In this document: positions 1 to 10,201 of the stretch, piece after piece | How the letters are laid out: each line of letters opens with the position of its first letter | Position numbering within the stretch: the first letter of the stretch is position 1 | NCBI RefSeq assembly: GCF_004117075.1 | Contig: NZ_CP026721.1 | Coordinates: 2,202,350 to 2,266,349, forward strand | Direction: 5' to 3' | Source of the DNA: Fervidobacterium changbaicum | Lineage (GTDB): Bacteria > Thermotogota > Thermotogae > Thermotogales > Fervidobacteriaceae | Length of the DNA stretch: 64,000 bases | The notes under the pieces: generated by a model | Database searches by the model: none | Told to the model about the DNA's origin: nothing | Seen by the model: only the letters and a program-made list of their open reading frames with translations | Position numbers and translations under genes: made by a program

Positions 1-503
1 TTGTTTTCCTGCCTTTGAAAGTTGTTCTGCAAATTCTACACCGATAAATCCTCCACCGATGATGACTACGTCTTTAATATCCTGAAGTTTATTTAGCATG
101 TTTGCAAGGTATTCCTCGTCTTTAATAATTGGAAAGACATTTTCAAGGTCGTGGCCAGGTAGCCATTTTGGAATAACTGGAAGTGAACCTGTTGCGAGAA
201 CAAGTTTGTCCCATTTGATTTCCTCTCCACTCTTCAAAACCGCTACCTTGCTGTATTTGTCAATACTAATGACCTCGTCTATAATCAGTTCAACACCTGC
301 ACTTTTAACCATCTCATCTGGGATTCTGTTCTTTGATGTGTCGTAGAGGGTTCCAAAAATGTAAGGAATCCCACAAGGAACCATAACTGTTTTATTTTTC
401 CTTACCATGACGACCTTCTTGTCTGGATAGATTTTTTTGCCGTGGTTGCTGTAAGTATACCACCTGCACTACCACCGATAACTAAAATGTCTGTTTCAAT
501 CAC
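1..503 (-). pseudogene. FAD/NAD(P)-dependent disulfide oxidoreductase (CoA-disulfide reductase/NADH oxidase type), 5' part, frameshifted
   Basis: The gene runs off the left edge; about 167 N-terminal residues are present. A GTG start at 503 follows a strong GGAGGAG site. The N-terminus has the FAD-binding ILVIGGSAGG motif. Later come VPCGIPY, resembling the redox-cysteine segment of CoA-disulfide reductases and NADH oxidases, then LATGS, then the second dinucleotide motif VVIIGGGFIGVEFA. The frame breaks at a run of seven T (432-438, A on the coding strand): eight would join the two parts smoothly (TTA-K-KIYPDKK). I therefore call it frameshifted, caused by a real deletion, slippage or a homopolymer sequencing error. 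The exact substrate cannot be told from this fragment. Confidence 0.8.
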
Positions 504-528
504 AAATAACTCCTCCTCTTTCTAGTAA

Positions 529-622
529 GATAATGTTAACTAAAAATATTGAAACTTTCCAAAAACCGCATTACCGTTTAAATAGGTAACACCCCCAACT
601 AACTCTTGACAAAAGCAGGTTT
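529..622 (+). repeat. Left-end relic of the IS6-like insertion sequence, copy 1
   Basis: About 95 bp closely match the left end of the intact element at 37325. Shared landmarks are GTTAACTAAAA, TATTGAAA, TTTCCAAAAACCG and a following ACACCCCC. No transposase follows; the relic runs directly into the 3' end of the DUF1232 gene. It is repeated with the same truncation at about 10199, so the truncated form was duplicated. Confidence 0.7.
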
Positions 623-637
623 CCCAAGATGAATAAC

Positions 638-1015
638 TCACCGTTTCCATTCTTTATACCTATCCAACTCAGCTCTAATTTGGTTTATTACTAGCGTAAA
701 TACAGCTGCATCATCCATCCAACCAAGAACAGGAATAAAATCTACTATAGCGTCAATGGGAGTAACAAAATAAATTACTGCTCCCAAAATAGCTAAGATT
801 GTTCCTGTTGAAACTTTATATGTTCCACTTAACCAATCGCCTAATAATCCAAACATAAGTTGAATATCATCCCATATTTTGTCTAAAGGCCCTTGTTTTT
901 TAGCCTTTTTCGCAGCTTGATCTAAAAGATTCCTGGTTTTTTCTCTATCATTTATATATTCTTCAGCTTTCTTTCTATATTTTTCATATTCAGATTCGTA
1001 TTCAGAATTGTTCAT
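638..1015 (-). CDS. DUF1232 (YkvA-like) membrane protein
   Basis: A protein of about 125 aa starting MNNSEYE. The ATG at 1015 lies at proper distance from an AGGAGG site, which rules out the longer in-frame start at 1033. The N-terminal half is charged and lysine-rich. The C-terminal half has the DUF1232 signature: a hydrophobic stretch, then TPIDAIVDFIPVLGWMDD, then a short amphipathic tail. DUF1232 proteins are small membrane proteins of unknown function. It is the last gene of the leftward restriction-modification operon and overlaps the DUF4011 stub by 14 nt. A 5'-truncated paralogue lies at 10306-10510 on the other side of the island. Confidence 0.8.
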   Translation of the reverse strand: MNNSEYESEYEKYRKKAEEYINDREKTRNLLDQAAKKAKKQGPLDKIWDDIQLMFGLLGDWLSGTYKVSTGTILAILGAVIYFVTPIDAIVDFIPVLGWMDDAAVFTLVINQIRAELDRYKEWKR

Positions 1016-1172
1016 AAATAATACCTCCTGCATAAATATCTTTATCTTGAAAGTTCTTTAATAGATACAAATCAAATGAATGCTTTTTATATATCTTTTT
1101 CATCATCAAACTTCTGTTTCTGCCGCTTAAATTAACCAACCTTTCTTTATATTTTTTAAATATCTCTTGCAC
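1002..1172 (-). pseudogene. N-terminal stub of a DUF4011-type helicase-like protein
   Basis: A short frame of about 56 codons. A GTG at 1172 follows a GGAGGG site and gives VQEIFKKYKERL, then VNLSGRNRSL, then KKHSFDLYLL. The NLSGRNRSL/HSFDLY pattern resembles the beginning of DUF4011-domain proteins, which are large helicase-related proteins common in defence islands. Only the N-terminus remains; the frame ends inside the ribosome-binding region of the DUF1232 gene. I read it as a deletion remnant. It may still be translated and couple translation of the next gene. The family assignment rests on a short motif and is tentative. Confidence 0.45.
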
Positions 1173-1195
1173 TTTACCACCCTCCACAAATTTCA

Positions 1196-1870
1196 TTAGA
1201 GTTTCAGTAAATACCCATTCTTTTTTAACCAATCTTCATATTTTTTATAATCAGGCATAAGCATCTTTACTTTTGTCCAAAAGGCCTTGCTATGATTTTT
1301 TTCTTCAAGATGCACAAGTTCGTGCACAACAACATAATCAATAACAGAAAGGGGGGCCATAATAAGCCGCCAAGAAAAGTTTAAATTCCCTTTAGAAGAA
1401 CAAGTCCCCCATCTTCTTTGGGCATTTGTTATATTTACTTTGTTATATTTAAAACCTCTTTTTTGAGCCCACCAGTTTACCCGTTCTATAATCTTCTCGT
1501 AAGCAGCTTTTTTATACCAATCTATAAACACCTTTTTTGCTTCTGGCAAAGCACTTCTTGAAAGATAAAACCCATTTTCAAATTTAAGCGGCTGTTCTTG
1601 CCCATCTACTATATGCAATTTATAATACTTGCCAAGGTATAAAAATCCTTCTCCACTCACAAATTCTTTGGGCAAAACTTTTGGATCTCTTGCTTCTATC
1701 TCTTTTTTATTTTTATAAATCCATTTCTTATGTTTATTTATAACTTTCCAAATAGTCTGTTCATCTAACTCAAATGGTGCTCTAACGATTAGCGTTGCAT
1801 TCTCTGTTATCTGCAAAGCTATGGTCTTTCTTTTCGAGCGTATTATCTTTTCAATTTTTATGTCTTCCAT
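1196..1870 (-). CDS. YgjP-like (DUF45) zinc metallopeptidase of the restriction island
   Basis: About 224 aa. The zinc-peptidase motif HELVHLEEKNHSKAFW (HExxH plus a downstream His) is near the C-terminus. It is preceded by QRRWGTCSSKGNLNFSW, typical of YgjP/DUF45 proteins of the SprT/M48-like group. I chose the ATG at 1870, 8 nt after AGGAAG; the in-frame GTG at 1879 has no spacing to the site. It begins a few bases after the hsdR stop (1876) in an overlapping arrangement, so the genes are co-transcribed. Proteins of this family are often found beside type I restriction genes; their role there is not established. Catalytic residues are intact. Confidence 0.85.
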   Translation of the reverse strand: MEDIKIEKIIRSKRKTIALQITENATLIVRAPFELDEQTIWKVINKHKKWIYKNKKEIEARDPKVLPKEFVSGEGFLYLGKYYKLHIVDGQEQPLKFENGFYLSRSALPEAKKVFIDWYKKAAYEKIIERVNWWAQKRGFKYNKVNITNAQRRWGTCSSKGNLNFSWRLIMAPLSVIDYVVVHELVHLEEKNHSKAFWTKVKMLMPDYKKYEDWLKKNGYLLKL

Positions 1871-1875
1871 TAATC

Positions 1876-4800
1876 TCACTTCCTGAAGTGATGATAAGCA
1901 AGTTCTATTAATTTTTGAGCTATTTCATTTCTTTTGCCGAATACAATATCGGTTATAGAATTAACCATATAAGGTACAGTCTCTTCACTTACAGTATCAT
2001 TATTTTTAAGAGTAGAAGATGATATTTTCTTAAGCAACTGTGAAGTTATATGAGATTTAAGCCTCTTTTGTTTGACTGCATTTTCCCAAAAATCAACATT
2101 CTGAGCCTCTCTACTTATTATTTCTATAATATCTTTAGTCGTGTTAACAAGAAAATCTATCTCGCTATCAGTTAGTTCACTGACAGGTTTTTTACCAAAT
2201 ATTTCACTTTTGAGCAGACCAAAGAATGGCATTTCTTTCTTAGGATCAAGTCCAAATGTTTGTTCAACTTCTCTTCCCTTTTTCATCTCTCCTCTTAATT
2301 TTTCAAGCTCATCATACAAAACGTCCCAATTTTCTTTATATTCTTCAAGTAGTCTTTTCAACCTATCAGAAAATCTTTCATAGAGTTCTGGGTCTTCTTC
2401 CCAATGTTTCTCAATATGCTCAACGATGGCATATTGAAGTTCTTGTGTCCTTGCTTTACTTGGTTCCTTGTGAAGTTTTTCGAGAAATTTGTCTTCAAAA
2501 AGCGGAGTGGGTGGTATTTTAGGATCAATACCTTGAGAATGTAGATACTCTTCAATAATCCCCCTTATCTTGTTACTTGTATCTTTTATACTTAGTTTGT
2601 CATCTCTGTATCTATTCCTTGCTGATTCTTTTATAAAACCCAGAATTTTTAAATCATGTACATATTTTAAGGCCTCTGGGTCGGGAAGAACTGCATCCAT
2701 ACTACGGTTAAATTGTCTTACAAGTGCTATGAATTCATCTCTAATCTCTTCATCTACAAGAATGTCAATACACTCGTCTATATTCTGACGCCAATTTTTA
2801 ATCTTATATTTTTCAAAGAACTCTTCAATCCTGCGGTGATTCAACTTCAATTCATCAACGCTTTTTGCTTTGTTCCTAACTACCTGTGAAATCTCGTCAA
2901 TATCTTCATCTGCGTAAATAGCAAGTGCCTCTTTCAAATGTTTCAAAACACCTACATAATCTACAACAAAACCACAAGACTTATTTTTGTATACTCTATT
3001 CACCCTTGCAATAGCTTGTAACAAGTTGTGTCCTTTAATCACATTGTCAAGATACATAACCTGCTCTACAGGTGCATCAAAACCAGTTATTAGCATATTT
3101 TGAACAACTAAGATACCAACATTGCCGTTGATACCATTTTCATCTACTTTGTCAAATGGGAGTTTAAAACTTTTGATTATCCTTTCGTGAACATTTGGGT
3201 CAGTATAAGGATGATACTCAGGTCGATCATTCTGAGCTCCTGAAATAACCACACCAACCTCTAACTTTTTCAATGTTTCTAAATCTATTTTTGAATTATT
3301 TTCTTTTTCTAATTCATAAATCTTTTCTTTGAGAGCCTCTTCAAGCGCCTTTTTATATCTTATTGCAGCACAGCGAGATACTGCAACAACTTGAGCTTTT
3401 AATCCATTTGGGAATACATGAGTTATATAGTGCTCTATCATATCTCTTGCTTTGTCACGGATAACTTCTTCAGCTTCAAGATATGCTCTCCATGTAAATC
3501 TTCCCATTATCATTCTTTTTGTATCTTTATCAGCGTCTTTGAAAACATCTTCAAACTTTGCATTTGCTGCCTCTTCGTCTGAAAGCTCTGCGTTGTGTAC
3601 TCTTCCTTCATATACAATCTCAACAGTCACACCATCTTCAACTGCCTGCTTTATACCATACTTGTCGATGTAGTCGCCAAACGTCATCTCCGTCTTTTCT
3701 ATAGGTGTACCTGTAAATGCTATTTTTGTTGCATTTGGAAGAGCTTTTCTTAAATTTGCGCCCAGAAGCTTGTACTGGGTTCTGTGTGCTTCATCTATCA
3801 TTATTAGTATATTAGGTGATGTATTAAGGACGGGAAATTCACTTTTTAATTCCCTCTCTTGAAATTTATGAACCATAGCCATAACAAGTTCGGGTGTGTC
3901 AGTCTTTAAAAGTTCTTTAAGCTCTTGTATGCTTCTTGCTAACTTAACTGTAAATCCAACACTTCTTGATGTTTCATTTAACTGCTTTTCAAGGTCCTTT
4001 CTATCTGTGACAAAAACAACTTTGTAGTTTCCAAACTCAGGATTGTGATAAAGCTCTCGAACCATAAACATCATTGTCAAAGATTTACCGGAACCTTGAG
4101 TATGCCAAACAATTCCCCCTTTTTCGTCTGGTGTTTTGCCCTCTTTTAGTCTTTTTATCATCTTCTTTACTGCTCTAAATTGCTGATATCTTGCAACAAC
4201 CTTAATCATTTTGCTCTTTGGATCTTCTTTAAAGATGGTAAATGTATGAAGCAAATCAAGAAGGTTTTCTTTTGAAAGCATACCATGAATCAAAATTTGC
4301 TGGCTTGTTACATTTCCATCTGGATTTACGTCTGACAGTGAAAAAGGATAAGGGTCTTTCCACTCAACAAAGTGCTCATACTCTGAGGTTATTGTGCCAT
4401 ACTTTGCAATCTGATTGGACGTAGCTACTACAAATAGGTTGTACCAGAAAAGCTTTTCATTTCCCTCAATTGCGCCGCGTCTATTACAATAGCGCATAAG
4501 CTGAGTAATTGCTTCAGAAATTGGGTCAGCAACTGCTGGAGATTTGCATTCAACCACCACAAGAGGCAAACCATTTACAAAAAGAACTATATCGGGAACA
4601 ATATGTTTTTCAGTTCCCGTTATATTCACTTTAAACTGTGATATAGCAATGAATGAATTATTGTGCGGATTTTTAAAATCAATAAACTTAACAGTTGGGC
4701 TTTTTTCTCCTGTTTTTCTATTTTCAGAAACTGAGGTGTTCTCTAAAAGCAAGTCGTGGATTTCTTTGTTTGCCTCTAAAAGAGAGTTTGACTGTGGTGT

Positions 4801-5082
4801 TGTAATTCTTCGAACAACTTCACTTATTTGGTCATCTTCTATCCATGGATTTATCCTCTTTAAAGACTTCCTTAAAACTCCCTCAAGGATTACTTCTTTA
4901 AAGCTTTCTCTGAATTTTTGACTTTCCCCATATTCAGGTTCTAATGAAGAAGTGAACGATATTATTTCTTTTGTATCCTCAGGGTTATCTTTGTTTTGCC
5001 TATAAATCTTCCATCCAAGCCTTTGAAGCTGAAAGAGAAATGGATTTTCAACATAATGTTCTTCATCCAATTTAGTTACCAT
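1876..5082 (-). CDS. hsdR: Type I restriction enzyme, R (endonuclease/translocase) subunit
   Basis: About 1068 aa, usual for HsdR. In order: an N-terminal PD-(D/E)xK nuclease region with PDIVLF and VVVECKSP; a superfamily 2 helicase motor with Walker A HTQGSGKSLT, VFVTDRKDL, a DEAH-like MIDEAHRTQ, AFTGTP and the motif VI region AIARVNR; and a long charged helical C-terminus. It cleaves DNA after ATP-driven translocation when HsdM/HsdS meets unmethylated sites. The ATG at 5082 sits 8 nt after AGGAGGA, so the longer TTG start at 5100 is less likely. The start overlaps the hsdS stop by 11 nt, indicating translational coupling. No broken motif is visible. Confidence 0.95.
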   Translation of the reverse strand: MVTKLDEEHYVENPFLFQLQRLGWKIYRQNKDNPEDTKEIISFTSSLEPEYGESQKFRESFKEVILEGVLRKSLKRINPWIEDDQISEVVRRITTPQSNSLLEANKEIHDLLLENTSVSENRKTGEKSPTVKFIDFKNPHNNSFIAISQFKVNITGTEKHIVPDIVLFVNGLPLVVVECKSPAVADPISEAITQLMRYCNRRGAIEGNEKLFWYNLFVVATSNQIAKYGTITSEYEHFVEWKDPYPFSLSDVNPDGNVTSQQILIHGMLSKENLLDLLHTFTIFKEDPKSKMIKVVARYQQFRAVKKMIKRLKEGKTPDEKGGIVWHTQGSGKSLTMMFMVRELYHNPEFGNYKVVFVTDRKDLEKQLNETSRSVGFTVKLARSIQELKELLKTDTPELVMAMVHKFQERELKSEFPVLNTSPNILIMIDEAHRTQYKLLGANLRKALPNATKIAFTGTPIEKTEMTFGDYIDKYGIKQAVEDGVTVEIVYEGRVHNAELSDEEAANAKFEDVFKDADKDTKRMIMGRFTWRAYLEAEEVIRDKARDMIEHYITHVFPNGLKAQVVAVSRCAAIRYKKALEEALKEKIYELEKENNSKIDLETLKKLEVGVVISGAQNDRPEYHPYTDPNVHERIIKSFKLPFDKVDENGINGNVGILVVQNMLITGFDAPVEQVMYLDNVIKGHNLLQAIARVNRVYKNKSCGFVVDYVGVLKHLKEALAIYADEDIDEISQVVRNKAKSVDELKLNHRRIEEFFEKYKIKNWRQNIDECIDILVDEEIRDEFIALVRQFNRSMDAVLPDPEALKYVHDLKILGFIKESARNRYRDDKLSIKDTSNKIRGIIEEYLHSQGIDPKIPPTPLFEDKFLEKLHKEPSKARTQELQYAIVEHIEKHWEEDPELYERFSDRLKRLLEEYKENWDVLYDELEKLRGEMKKGREVEQTFGLDPKKEMPFFGLLKSEIFGKKPVSELTDSEIDFLVNTTKDIIEIISREAQNVDFWENAVKQKRLKSHITSQLLKKISSSTLKNNDTVSEETVPYMVNSITDIVFGKRNEIAQKLIELAYHHFRK

Positions 5083-6370
5083 CTTTATTTTCCTCCTCAA
5101 TAAGATGGTTTACTCTAACTTTGCCTGTCAGCAAATCTTCCATTAAGCCTTTTTTTATTCTTTCAAGTTTTTCCTTATAGGCTTGCTCTTTTTCTATGGC
5201 TTCATCTATTTGAGATAAAATTGAAGCTATGCGTTGTTGTTCGGGGAGATGGGGGAGGGGGATTTTTTCGTTGTCTAGGAAATCTTTGTATTTAAAGTTT
5301 CTAATCCCTGTTGTTCTTCTTTCGTATATTGCAGTTCTTCCAAGATTGTAGAGATAAAGCCAATACCAGTAAAAATATTTTGGTATTACTCTGTTTTGAT
5401 CTGCTACCAGCTTCCTTACAAAATTAGAAAAACATACTCTTTCTACATGGTCGTATAGATGGATGTATATTCTTCCTACTGGCTGATCATCGCTACCACC
5501 GGATAACTCAATTAAAATATCGCCTTTAATTAACTTTCTGTTTTTAAAACTATTCTCTTTTAAGTATCTAACTTGAACATTGGAGAAATCACCCCCTTGA
5601 GCTTTAGGTAAATCTGTTCCCCTTAAAACAAATGCCTCAATATATTGATTATTTTCCTTATTTTCTTTGCCCCAATCTCCTCCTAACGACTTTACTACCA
5701 TATCTCCCAATCTTACCACTTCCCACTCTTCTGGAATCCTCCCAAGCGGTGAGTCCTTGAATTTATCAATATTCTCATCTCTCAACCTCCACCTCTCACT
5801 TTCACCCTCACCCTCATTTACCACTCCCTTAGTAAGCAAATCTTGCATCAAACCTTGCTTTATGCGTTTATACTTTTCTATAATAGCGTCAGTTTTTTCA
5901 ATTGCATTATCAATTGTCTCAAGTATTTCAGCGATTTTGCGTTGTTCGGGGAGAGGGGGAAGAGGAATTAAAAATTTAGAATATTCAGAAATCCAAAATC
6001 TTTTATGTTCACTTCCCGGTTTAAAATTAAGTAATTGCATTGAATTATAAACATAATAAAGGTTTACAAAGTTACACTTAGACCTAAGAATTTTAACCGC
6101 AGAAGATTTTAATTTGAATGGGAATGCAATATATCTACTTTCAGTGGTAAAATCATCAAATATTATCACAGGAATATTGTTGTATATTCCTTGATGCTCT
6201 TGAGTAAATCCTAATATGAAAGTTTTCCCTGGAGTTAAAACAGGTATTCCATGTCTTTTATCATATTGTTCATCTTTGACTATATACTTATTAGGCTGTT
6301 CATACGCTAAAACTTCCCCCAACTTTACCCATTTCCAACCTTCAGGAAGTTTTCTCTTATCCACTTTCAC
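5072..6370 (-). CDS. hsdS: Type I restriction enzyme, S (specificity) subunit
   Basis: About 432 aa with two target-recognition halves. Each half begins with a LPEGWKWVKLGE or IPEEWEVVRLGD segment and ends with a conserved coiled-coil spacer: LPPLPEQRKIAEIL and LPHLPEQQRIASIL, each followed by IxxGLMxDLL. It sets the DNA sequence recognised by both methylation and cleavage. The start is uncertain: GTG 6370 lies about 6 nt after GGAGGT, ATG 6376 directly abuts that site, and longer starts up to 6418 overlap it. The gene lies between the AlbA-domain gene and hsdR. The two spacers are similar but not identical. Confidence 0.93.
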   Translation of the reverse strand: MKVDKRKLPEGWKWVKLGEVLAYEQPNKYIVKDEQYDKRHGIPVLTPGKTFILGFTQEHQGIYNNIPVIIFDDFTTESRYIAFPFKLKSSAVKILRSKCNFVNLYYVYNSMQLLNFKPGSEHKRFWISEYSKFLIPLPPLPEQRKIAEILETIDNAIEKTDAIIEKYKRIKQGLMQDLLTKGVVNEGEGESERWRLRDENIDKFKDSPLGRIPEEWEVVRLGDMVVKSLGGDWGKENKENNQYIEAFVLRGTDLPKAQGGDFSNVQVRYLKENSFKNRKLIKGDILIELSGGSDDQPVGRIYIHLYDHVERVCFSNFVRKLVADQNRVIPKYFYWYWLYLYNLGRTAIYERRTTGIRNFKYKDFLDNEKIPLPHLPEQQRIASILSQIDEAIEKEQAYKEKLERIKKGLMEDLLTGKVRVNHLIEEENKDGN

Positions 6371-6425
6371 AGTCATACCTCCATTTAATTCCTTTGGTTT
6401 TTGGCTCATTCGGATCATTTTTGGC

Positions 6426-7739
6426 TCATTTTTGGTTCATAAGTATATAATGCAATGTCCTTTTACCCTCTCCACAAATCGAGAAAATACCCATATTAAC
6501 AAGTTCTGTCAAATCTCTCGTTGCTGTTGCTTTTGAGATATTACATATTCCCTGATACTCCTTATTCGTGATTCTTCCTTTCTCCTTTACATACATAACT
6601 GCCTTTATCTGCCTTTCATTTAACCCAAGCTTGGCTAAATACTCTTCTGTGTATATGTCTTTATAAAATTCGACCACAAAACCGCCTTCTTCTTTAAACT
6701 CAGGTTCTGGCAGTCCTGCTTCCCTGCAAAGTTCAACCATTCTTTTTGTACCGCTTCCCCATTTTTCAATCAATCCTGCGAGGAAAAATACATTAGCAAT
6801 ATGCCTGTTGCGTGGTATTGATCCATGATCTTGTTTTAGCATCTCAATTGTTATTTCTTCTGGAAGCTTACCCGGATTGAAAAACCAAATTTTATTATCA
6901 TAAATCTTTATTTGAATGTCCGCAAGGCTTAAATAATCCCTATGAATTAATGCATTTATTACTGCCTCTCTTATAGCTTCAAGAGGATAATCCCATATAT
7001 CTTCTCTTTCTATCCCTTTTATTTCAAATCGAACATTCAAATGTTTTTTAATAGCTTCCATTAATCCATCAAGCTGTTTGAAAAGATTTCCACTAACATC
7101 TATGGTATCAAGTATGATGGTTGGAGTTTTAAATCTTCCAACACGGGCACCTGCACCGTGGATATACTTTTGAGGTTTTTTACCAAAAAGCAACAATCCT
7201 GCATTTGTAAGTTTATCCTCTTTTACAAGTTCAATGTTTTTGAGAATCTTTTCGATGGAATCTTCTTCGGATATTTCGGGCAATCTCTTCTTTGCCATCC
7301 TTTTAAACCTTTCTATTGTTTCGATGTCTACTTCGTCAACGCCTGCCTCAGAAGGTAATGAATCCCACGAAATTCGTTGTTTTTTTAACATAAATCTCAC
7401 AAGTTCATTTCCGCTAAGTTGCTGAATGGTCGAACCTGTCCGAATGTAAAACTTACCGTCATATGAGATCGGCACTTCTGACTTTTCCACTTTTATTTTT
7501 ATTACCTCCTGCCCTTTTACCATTTCAACATCAACATCTGCAATAACTCCAAGTTTGCTTAAAATTTTATTTGGTATGTCTTCAAGGAGTTTATCTATAT
7601 TGGTTATTCCAATAGGATTGCCTTTGTCATCTACACCTATGTATATTATTCCACCTTCTGAATTAGCAAATGCACAGATTGTTTTAAGATGCTCGTCGTT
7701 CCAATGTGCTTTAAATTCTACTTGTTTAGACTCTCTCAT
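6426..7739 (-). CDS. AlbA_2 (Schlafen-like) domain putative ATP-binding regulator within the RM operon
   Basis: About 437 aa. The N-terminus [17 protein letters not shown] and IYIGVDDKG is the AlbA_2/Schlafen-type divergent domain. A middle section [16 protein letters not shown] resembles the GHKL-like ATP-binding domain of COG2865 proteins. The C-terminus ([29 protein letters not shown]) is a winged helix, so it probably binds DNA. The ATG at 7739 was chosen because [10 protein letters not shown] matches the family N-terminus; the spacing from GGAGGA is long. It overlaps the hsdM 3' end by 14 nt. Such genes commonly sit between hsdM and hsdS; a regulatory or accessory defence role is likely but unproven. 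Confidence 0.85.
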   Translation of the reverse strand: MRESKQVEFKAHWNDEHLKTICAFANSEGGIIYIGVDDKGNPIGITNIDKLLEDIPNKILSKLGVIADVDVEMVKGQEVIKIKVEKSEVPISYDGKFYIRTGSTIQQLSGNELVRFMLKKQRISWDSLPSEAGVDEVDIETIERFKRMAKKRLPEISEEDSIEKILKNIELVKEDKLTNAGLLLFGKKPQKYIHGAGARVGRFKTPTIILDTIDVSGNLFKQLDGLMEAIKKHLNVRFEIKGIEREDIWDYPLEAIREAVINALIHRDYLSLADIQIKIYDNKIWFFNPGKLPEEITIEMLKQDHGSIPRNRHIANVFFLAGLIEKWGSGTKRMVELCREAGLPEPEFKEEGGFVVEFYKDIYTEEYLAKLGLNERQIKAVMYVKEKGRITNKEYQGICNISKATATRDLTELVNMGIFSICGEGKRTLHYILMNQK

Positions 7740-10170
7740 AGTATCCAAGTTCCTCCAAAAATTTACTTAACCTACTGACCTCCTGCTCTCGTTCCTTTAA
7801 AAGATGTTCAAGAGACACATGATATTTATCCCAAAGCTTTTCAAAAATCTTTATCAGTTCTTTTTTCTCTGCATTTAAGTACTTTTCAAGTTGATTGCTA
7901 ATTAATTCAAAGAACTTTTCGAGTAATAGCTCCTTGGCTTCTTCTTGGGTAATTGACTCAATCTTTTCATCAATCTTATTTTCAAGTTCCTTTTGCTTTC
8001 TGCCTATCTCACTTTTTACATTTTTAAATTCCTTTTCTTTTTGAGCAATATTTTCTAATAAATCTTTCCATTTTTTTGCTTCTCTTCTTGCAGCCTCGCT
8101 GTCTTTTGATTCTAAATCGTTAACCAAGTCCTTCAGAAACTCTTTGACCTTGCTTGCAGTTTTATTTCCTTGCTCTTCTTCATCCCAGTCTTCAACCTCT
8201 TCTAAAAGCTCACTTAAGTCTGCTTCAATTTCGGTAAGCCTGTTTTCAAGATCTTCAATTTCTTCCATATGTTCTTTAAAATATTTTTCTTTAATTTTTT
8301 CTCTTTCAACCAAATTCTTGTTCCAACCCGCAGAAACTATACTTTTAAAATCATAAACAAGTTCTTCCCACCAATTTGCAAATATGCCCGCTATTTTGAA
8401 CTCATCAAATGTTCCAAATGGCAAGAGACTTTCTTTCAACTTTTTCAAAGCTTCATTTCTAAACTTCCAAAGATTGTTTTTGCCGTAAAACTGTTCAATT
8501 TCGGTCCTTACAATCTGCCACCACTCCAAAAGTTTTTCTTTGTGTTCTTCTATTGTATGTTTAACCTCAGCACAGTTATCAATCAGTTCCTTAATTTGAT
8601 TTTTGTCAGTAATGTCTTTTCTAAACTCCAAATAATCTTCACTCTTCTCTGATAGCAAAATATCATAGCTCAACTTAAATTTCCTCAACTGGTTTTCATA
8701 CAGCAATACTTCTTTCTTCGGTACACCACCAAAAAGATGGGCACGCACATCTTCGATTTCAGGGTCTGGGGAATTATCTACGTACCGTCGAATATTTAGA
8801 TTAAAATCATTCTCCTCTATCTCTTTTATATCAACCAACCTGGAGTATTTAGGTATTTCTTTCTTTTCATCGAACACTGTAACTATTTTTTCTATGTCCT
8901 CTGGTCTCAAGAAATTCTGATTTCTACCTTCTCCATACTCTCTATCAGCGTTAATAAACAAGATCTTATTTTTTAAATGTTCTGGCTTGTTTTTATTAAT
9001 CACAATAATACAAGCAGGTATTCCGGTGTTGTAGAAAAGCTTCGGTGGCAGTCCTATTATTGCCTCAATCAAATCATCTCTTACAATCCCTTCCCTTATA
9101 ACCTTTTCCTGTCCACCTCTGAACAAAACTCCATGGGGCATAACTGTTGCCATTACTCCGTCATCTTTCAGGCTTGCAATCATGTGCTGTAAAAACATAA
9201 GGTCTGCCTTTTTCCCATTCTCAGGAGTAAAGCCATATTTAAATCTTTCTTCAAACTGCATATTTGCGCGGCTATAATTTTCTGAGAAAGGTGGATTGGC
9301 TAATATTCTATCAAACCTTTTTATGTATCCATTTTCCAAAAACATGGGGGTTGTTAGTACGTCTTCGTTTTCAATTTTTGCATCATTGATGCCATGCAAA
9401 ATCATATTCATTTTGCATATAGACCATGTCAATCCATTGAGTTCTTGCCCGTAAAGAGCTAAGTTTCTTGGGTTTTGTCCTTGTTCCTCAACGTAGTGGA
9501 ACGCTTCAATCAAAAAACCACCAGAGCCCACAGTTGGGTCATAAATTGACATGCCCTCACGGGGCTTAACTAATCTTACCATTAATTTTTTGACATGTGG
9601 CGGTGTGTAAAATTCGCCTCCTTTTTTACCAGCTGAATCGGCAAATTCCTTTAACAAATACTCATAAGCAGCACCAAGCAGATCAGGAAATTCAAAGTTT
9701 GAAGGTGTCAGTTTATACTTGTTGAAATGATTAATAAGGTCAATAAGCTGCTGATCCTTTAGTCGGGTTTTTCCCTTTACTGCGTTAAAATCTATGTGTT
9801 TCAAAACTCCATCAAGCTCTGGATTTGCTTCTTCTAAAGCGCTCAGGGCTTTATTTAGTTGATTTCCTACATCCTCTTTTAATTTCAAAATATTTTCCCA
9901 TCTTGCCTTTTCAGGTACAAAAAAGGCATCGCCATAAGAGATTGGATCTTCTAAAAGCTCATGTATTTGCTCTTCAGAAAATCCCATGAGCTTATAGGTA
10001 TCTTTTAACTCCTGTCTTTTTTCCTCAAAGACATCTGATGCATATTTTAGAAAAAGCATACCAAAAATATATTCTTTATATTCAGAGGCGTCCATCTTAC
10101 CTCTGAGTATATCAGCTGCTTTGAAAAGATGTGTTTCAAGCTGTCTTAAGGTTATTTTGTCACCAGCCAA
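7726..10170 (-). CDS. hsdM: Type I restriction enzyme, M (N6-adenine methyltransferase) subunit, long form
   Basis: An 814-aa protein. The N-terminal helical HsdM domain is followed by the SAM-binding motif [14 protein letters not shown] and the catalytic motif ILANPPF of N6-adenine methyltransferases. After about residue 500 there is a long glutamate/lysine-rich helical extension, probably coiled coil, which makes it much longer than classic HsdM of about 500 aa. The start is TTG at 10170, 7 nt after GGAGGG. It is the first gene of the leftward operon. With HsdS it methylates the host sites and is also required for restriction by HsdR. Confidence 0.94.
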   Translation of the reverse strand: MAGDKITLRQLETHLFKAADILRGKMDASEYKEYIFGMLFLKYASDVFEEKRQELKDTYKLMGFSEEQIHELLEDPISYGDAFFVPEKARWENILKLKEDVGNQLNKALSALEEANPELDGVLKHIDFNAVKGKTRLKDQQLIDLINHFNKYKLTPSNFEFPDLLGAAYEYLLKEFADSAGKKGGEFYTPPHVKKLMVRLVKPREGMSIYDPTVGSGGFLIEAFHYVEEQGQNPRNLALYGQELNGLTWSICKMNMILHGINDAKIENEDVLTTPMFLENGYIKRFDRILANPPFSENYSRANMQFEERFKYGFTPENGKKADLMFLQHMIASLKDDGVMATVMPHGVLFRGGQEKVIREGIVRDDLIEAIIGLPPKLFYNTGIPACIIVINKNKPEHLKNKILFINADREYGEGRNQNFLRPEDIEKIVTVFDEKKEIPKYSRLVDIKEIEENDFNLNIRRYVDNSPDPEIEDVRAHLFGGVPKKEVLLYENQLRKFKLSYDILLSEKSEDYLEFRKDITDKNQIKELIDNCAEVKHTIEEHKEKLLEWWQIVRTEIEQFYGKNNLWKFRNEALKKLKESLLPFGTFDEFKIAGIFANWWEELVYDFKSIVSAGWNKNLVEREKIKEKYFKEHMEEIEDLENRLTEIEADLSELLEEVEDWDEEEQGNKTASKVKEFLKDLVNDLESKDSEAARREAKKWKDLLENIAQKEKEFKNVKSEIGRKQKELENKIDEKIESITQEEAKELLLEKFFELISNQLEKYLNAEKKELIKIFEKLWDKYHVSLEHLLKEREQEVSRLSKFLEELGYYERV

Positions 10171-10195
10171 ATCGATCCCTCCAATTAATAAATTT

Positions 10196-10201
10196 ATTAT
10201 A
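10196..10201 (-). promoter_or_regulatory. Candidate -10 box for the hsdM operon
   Basis: A TATAAT hexamer on the minus strand lies 26 nt before the hsdM start codon. The hexamer 17 nt upstream of it (TTTCAA) is a poor -35. The site falls at the outer end of the IS left-end relic, so the relic may supply the promoter. Inference only. Confidence 0.35.
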
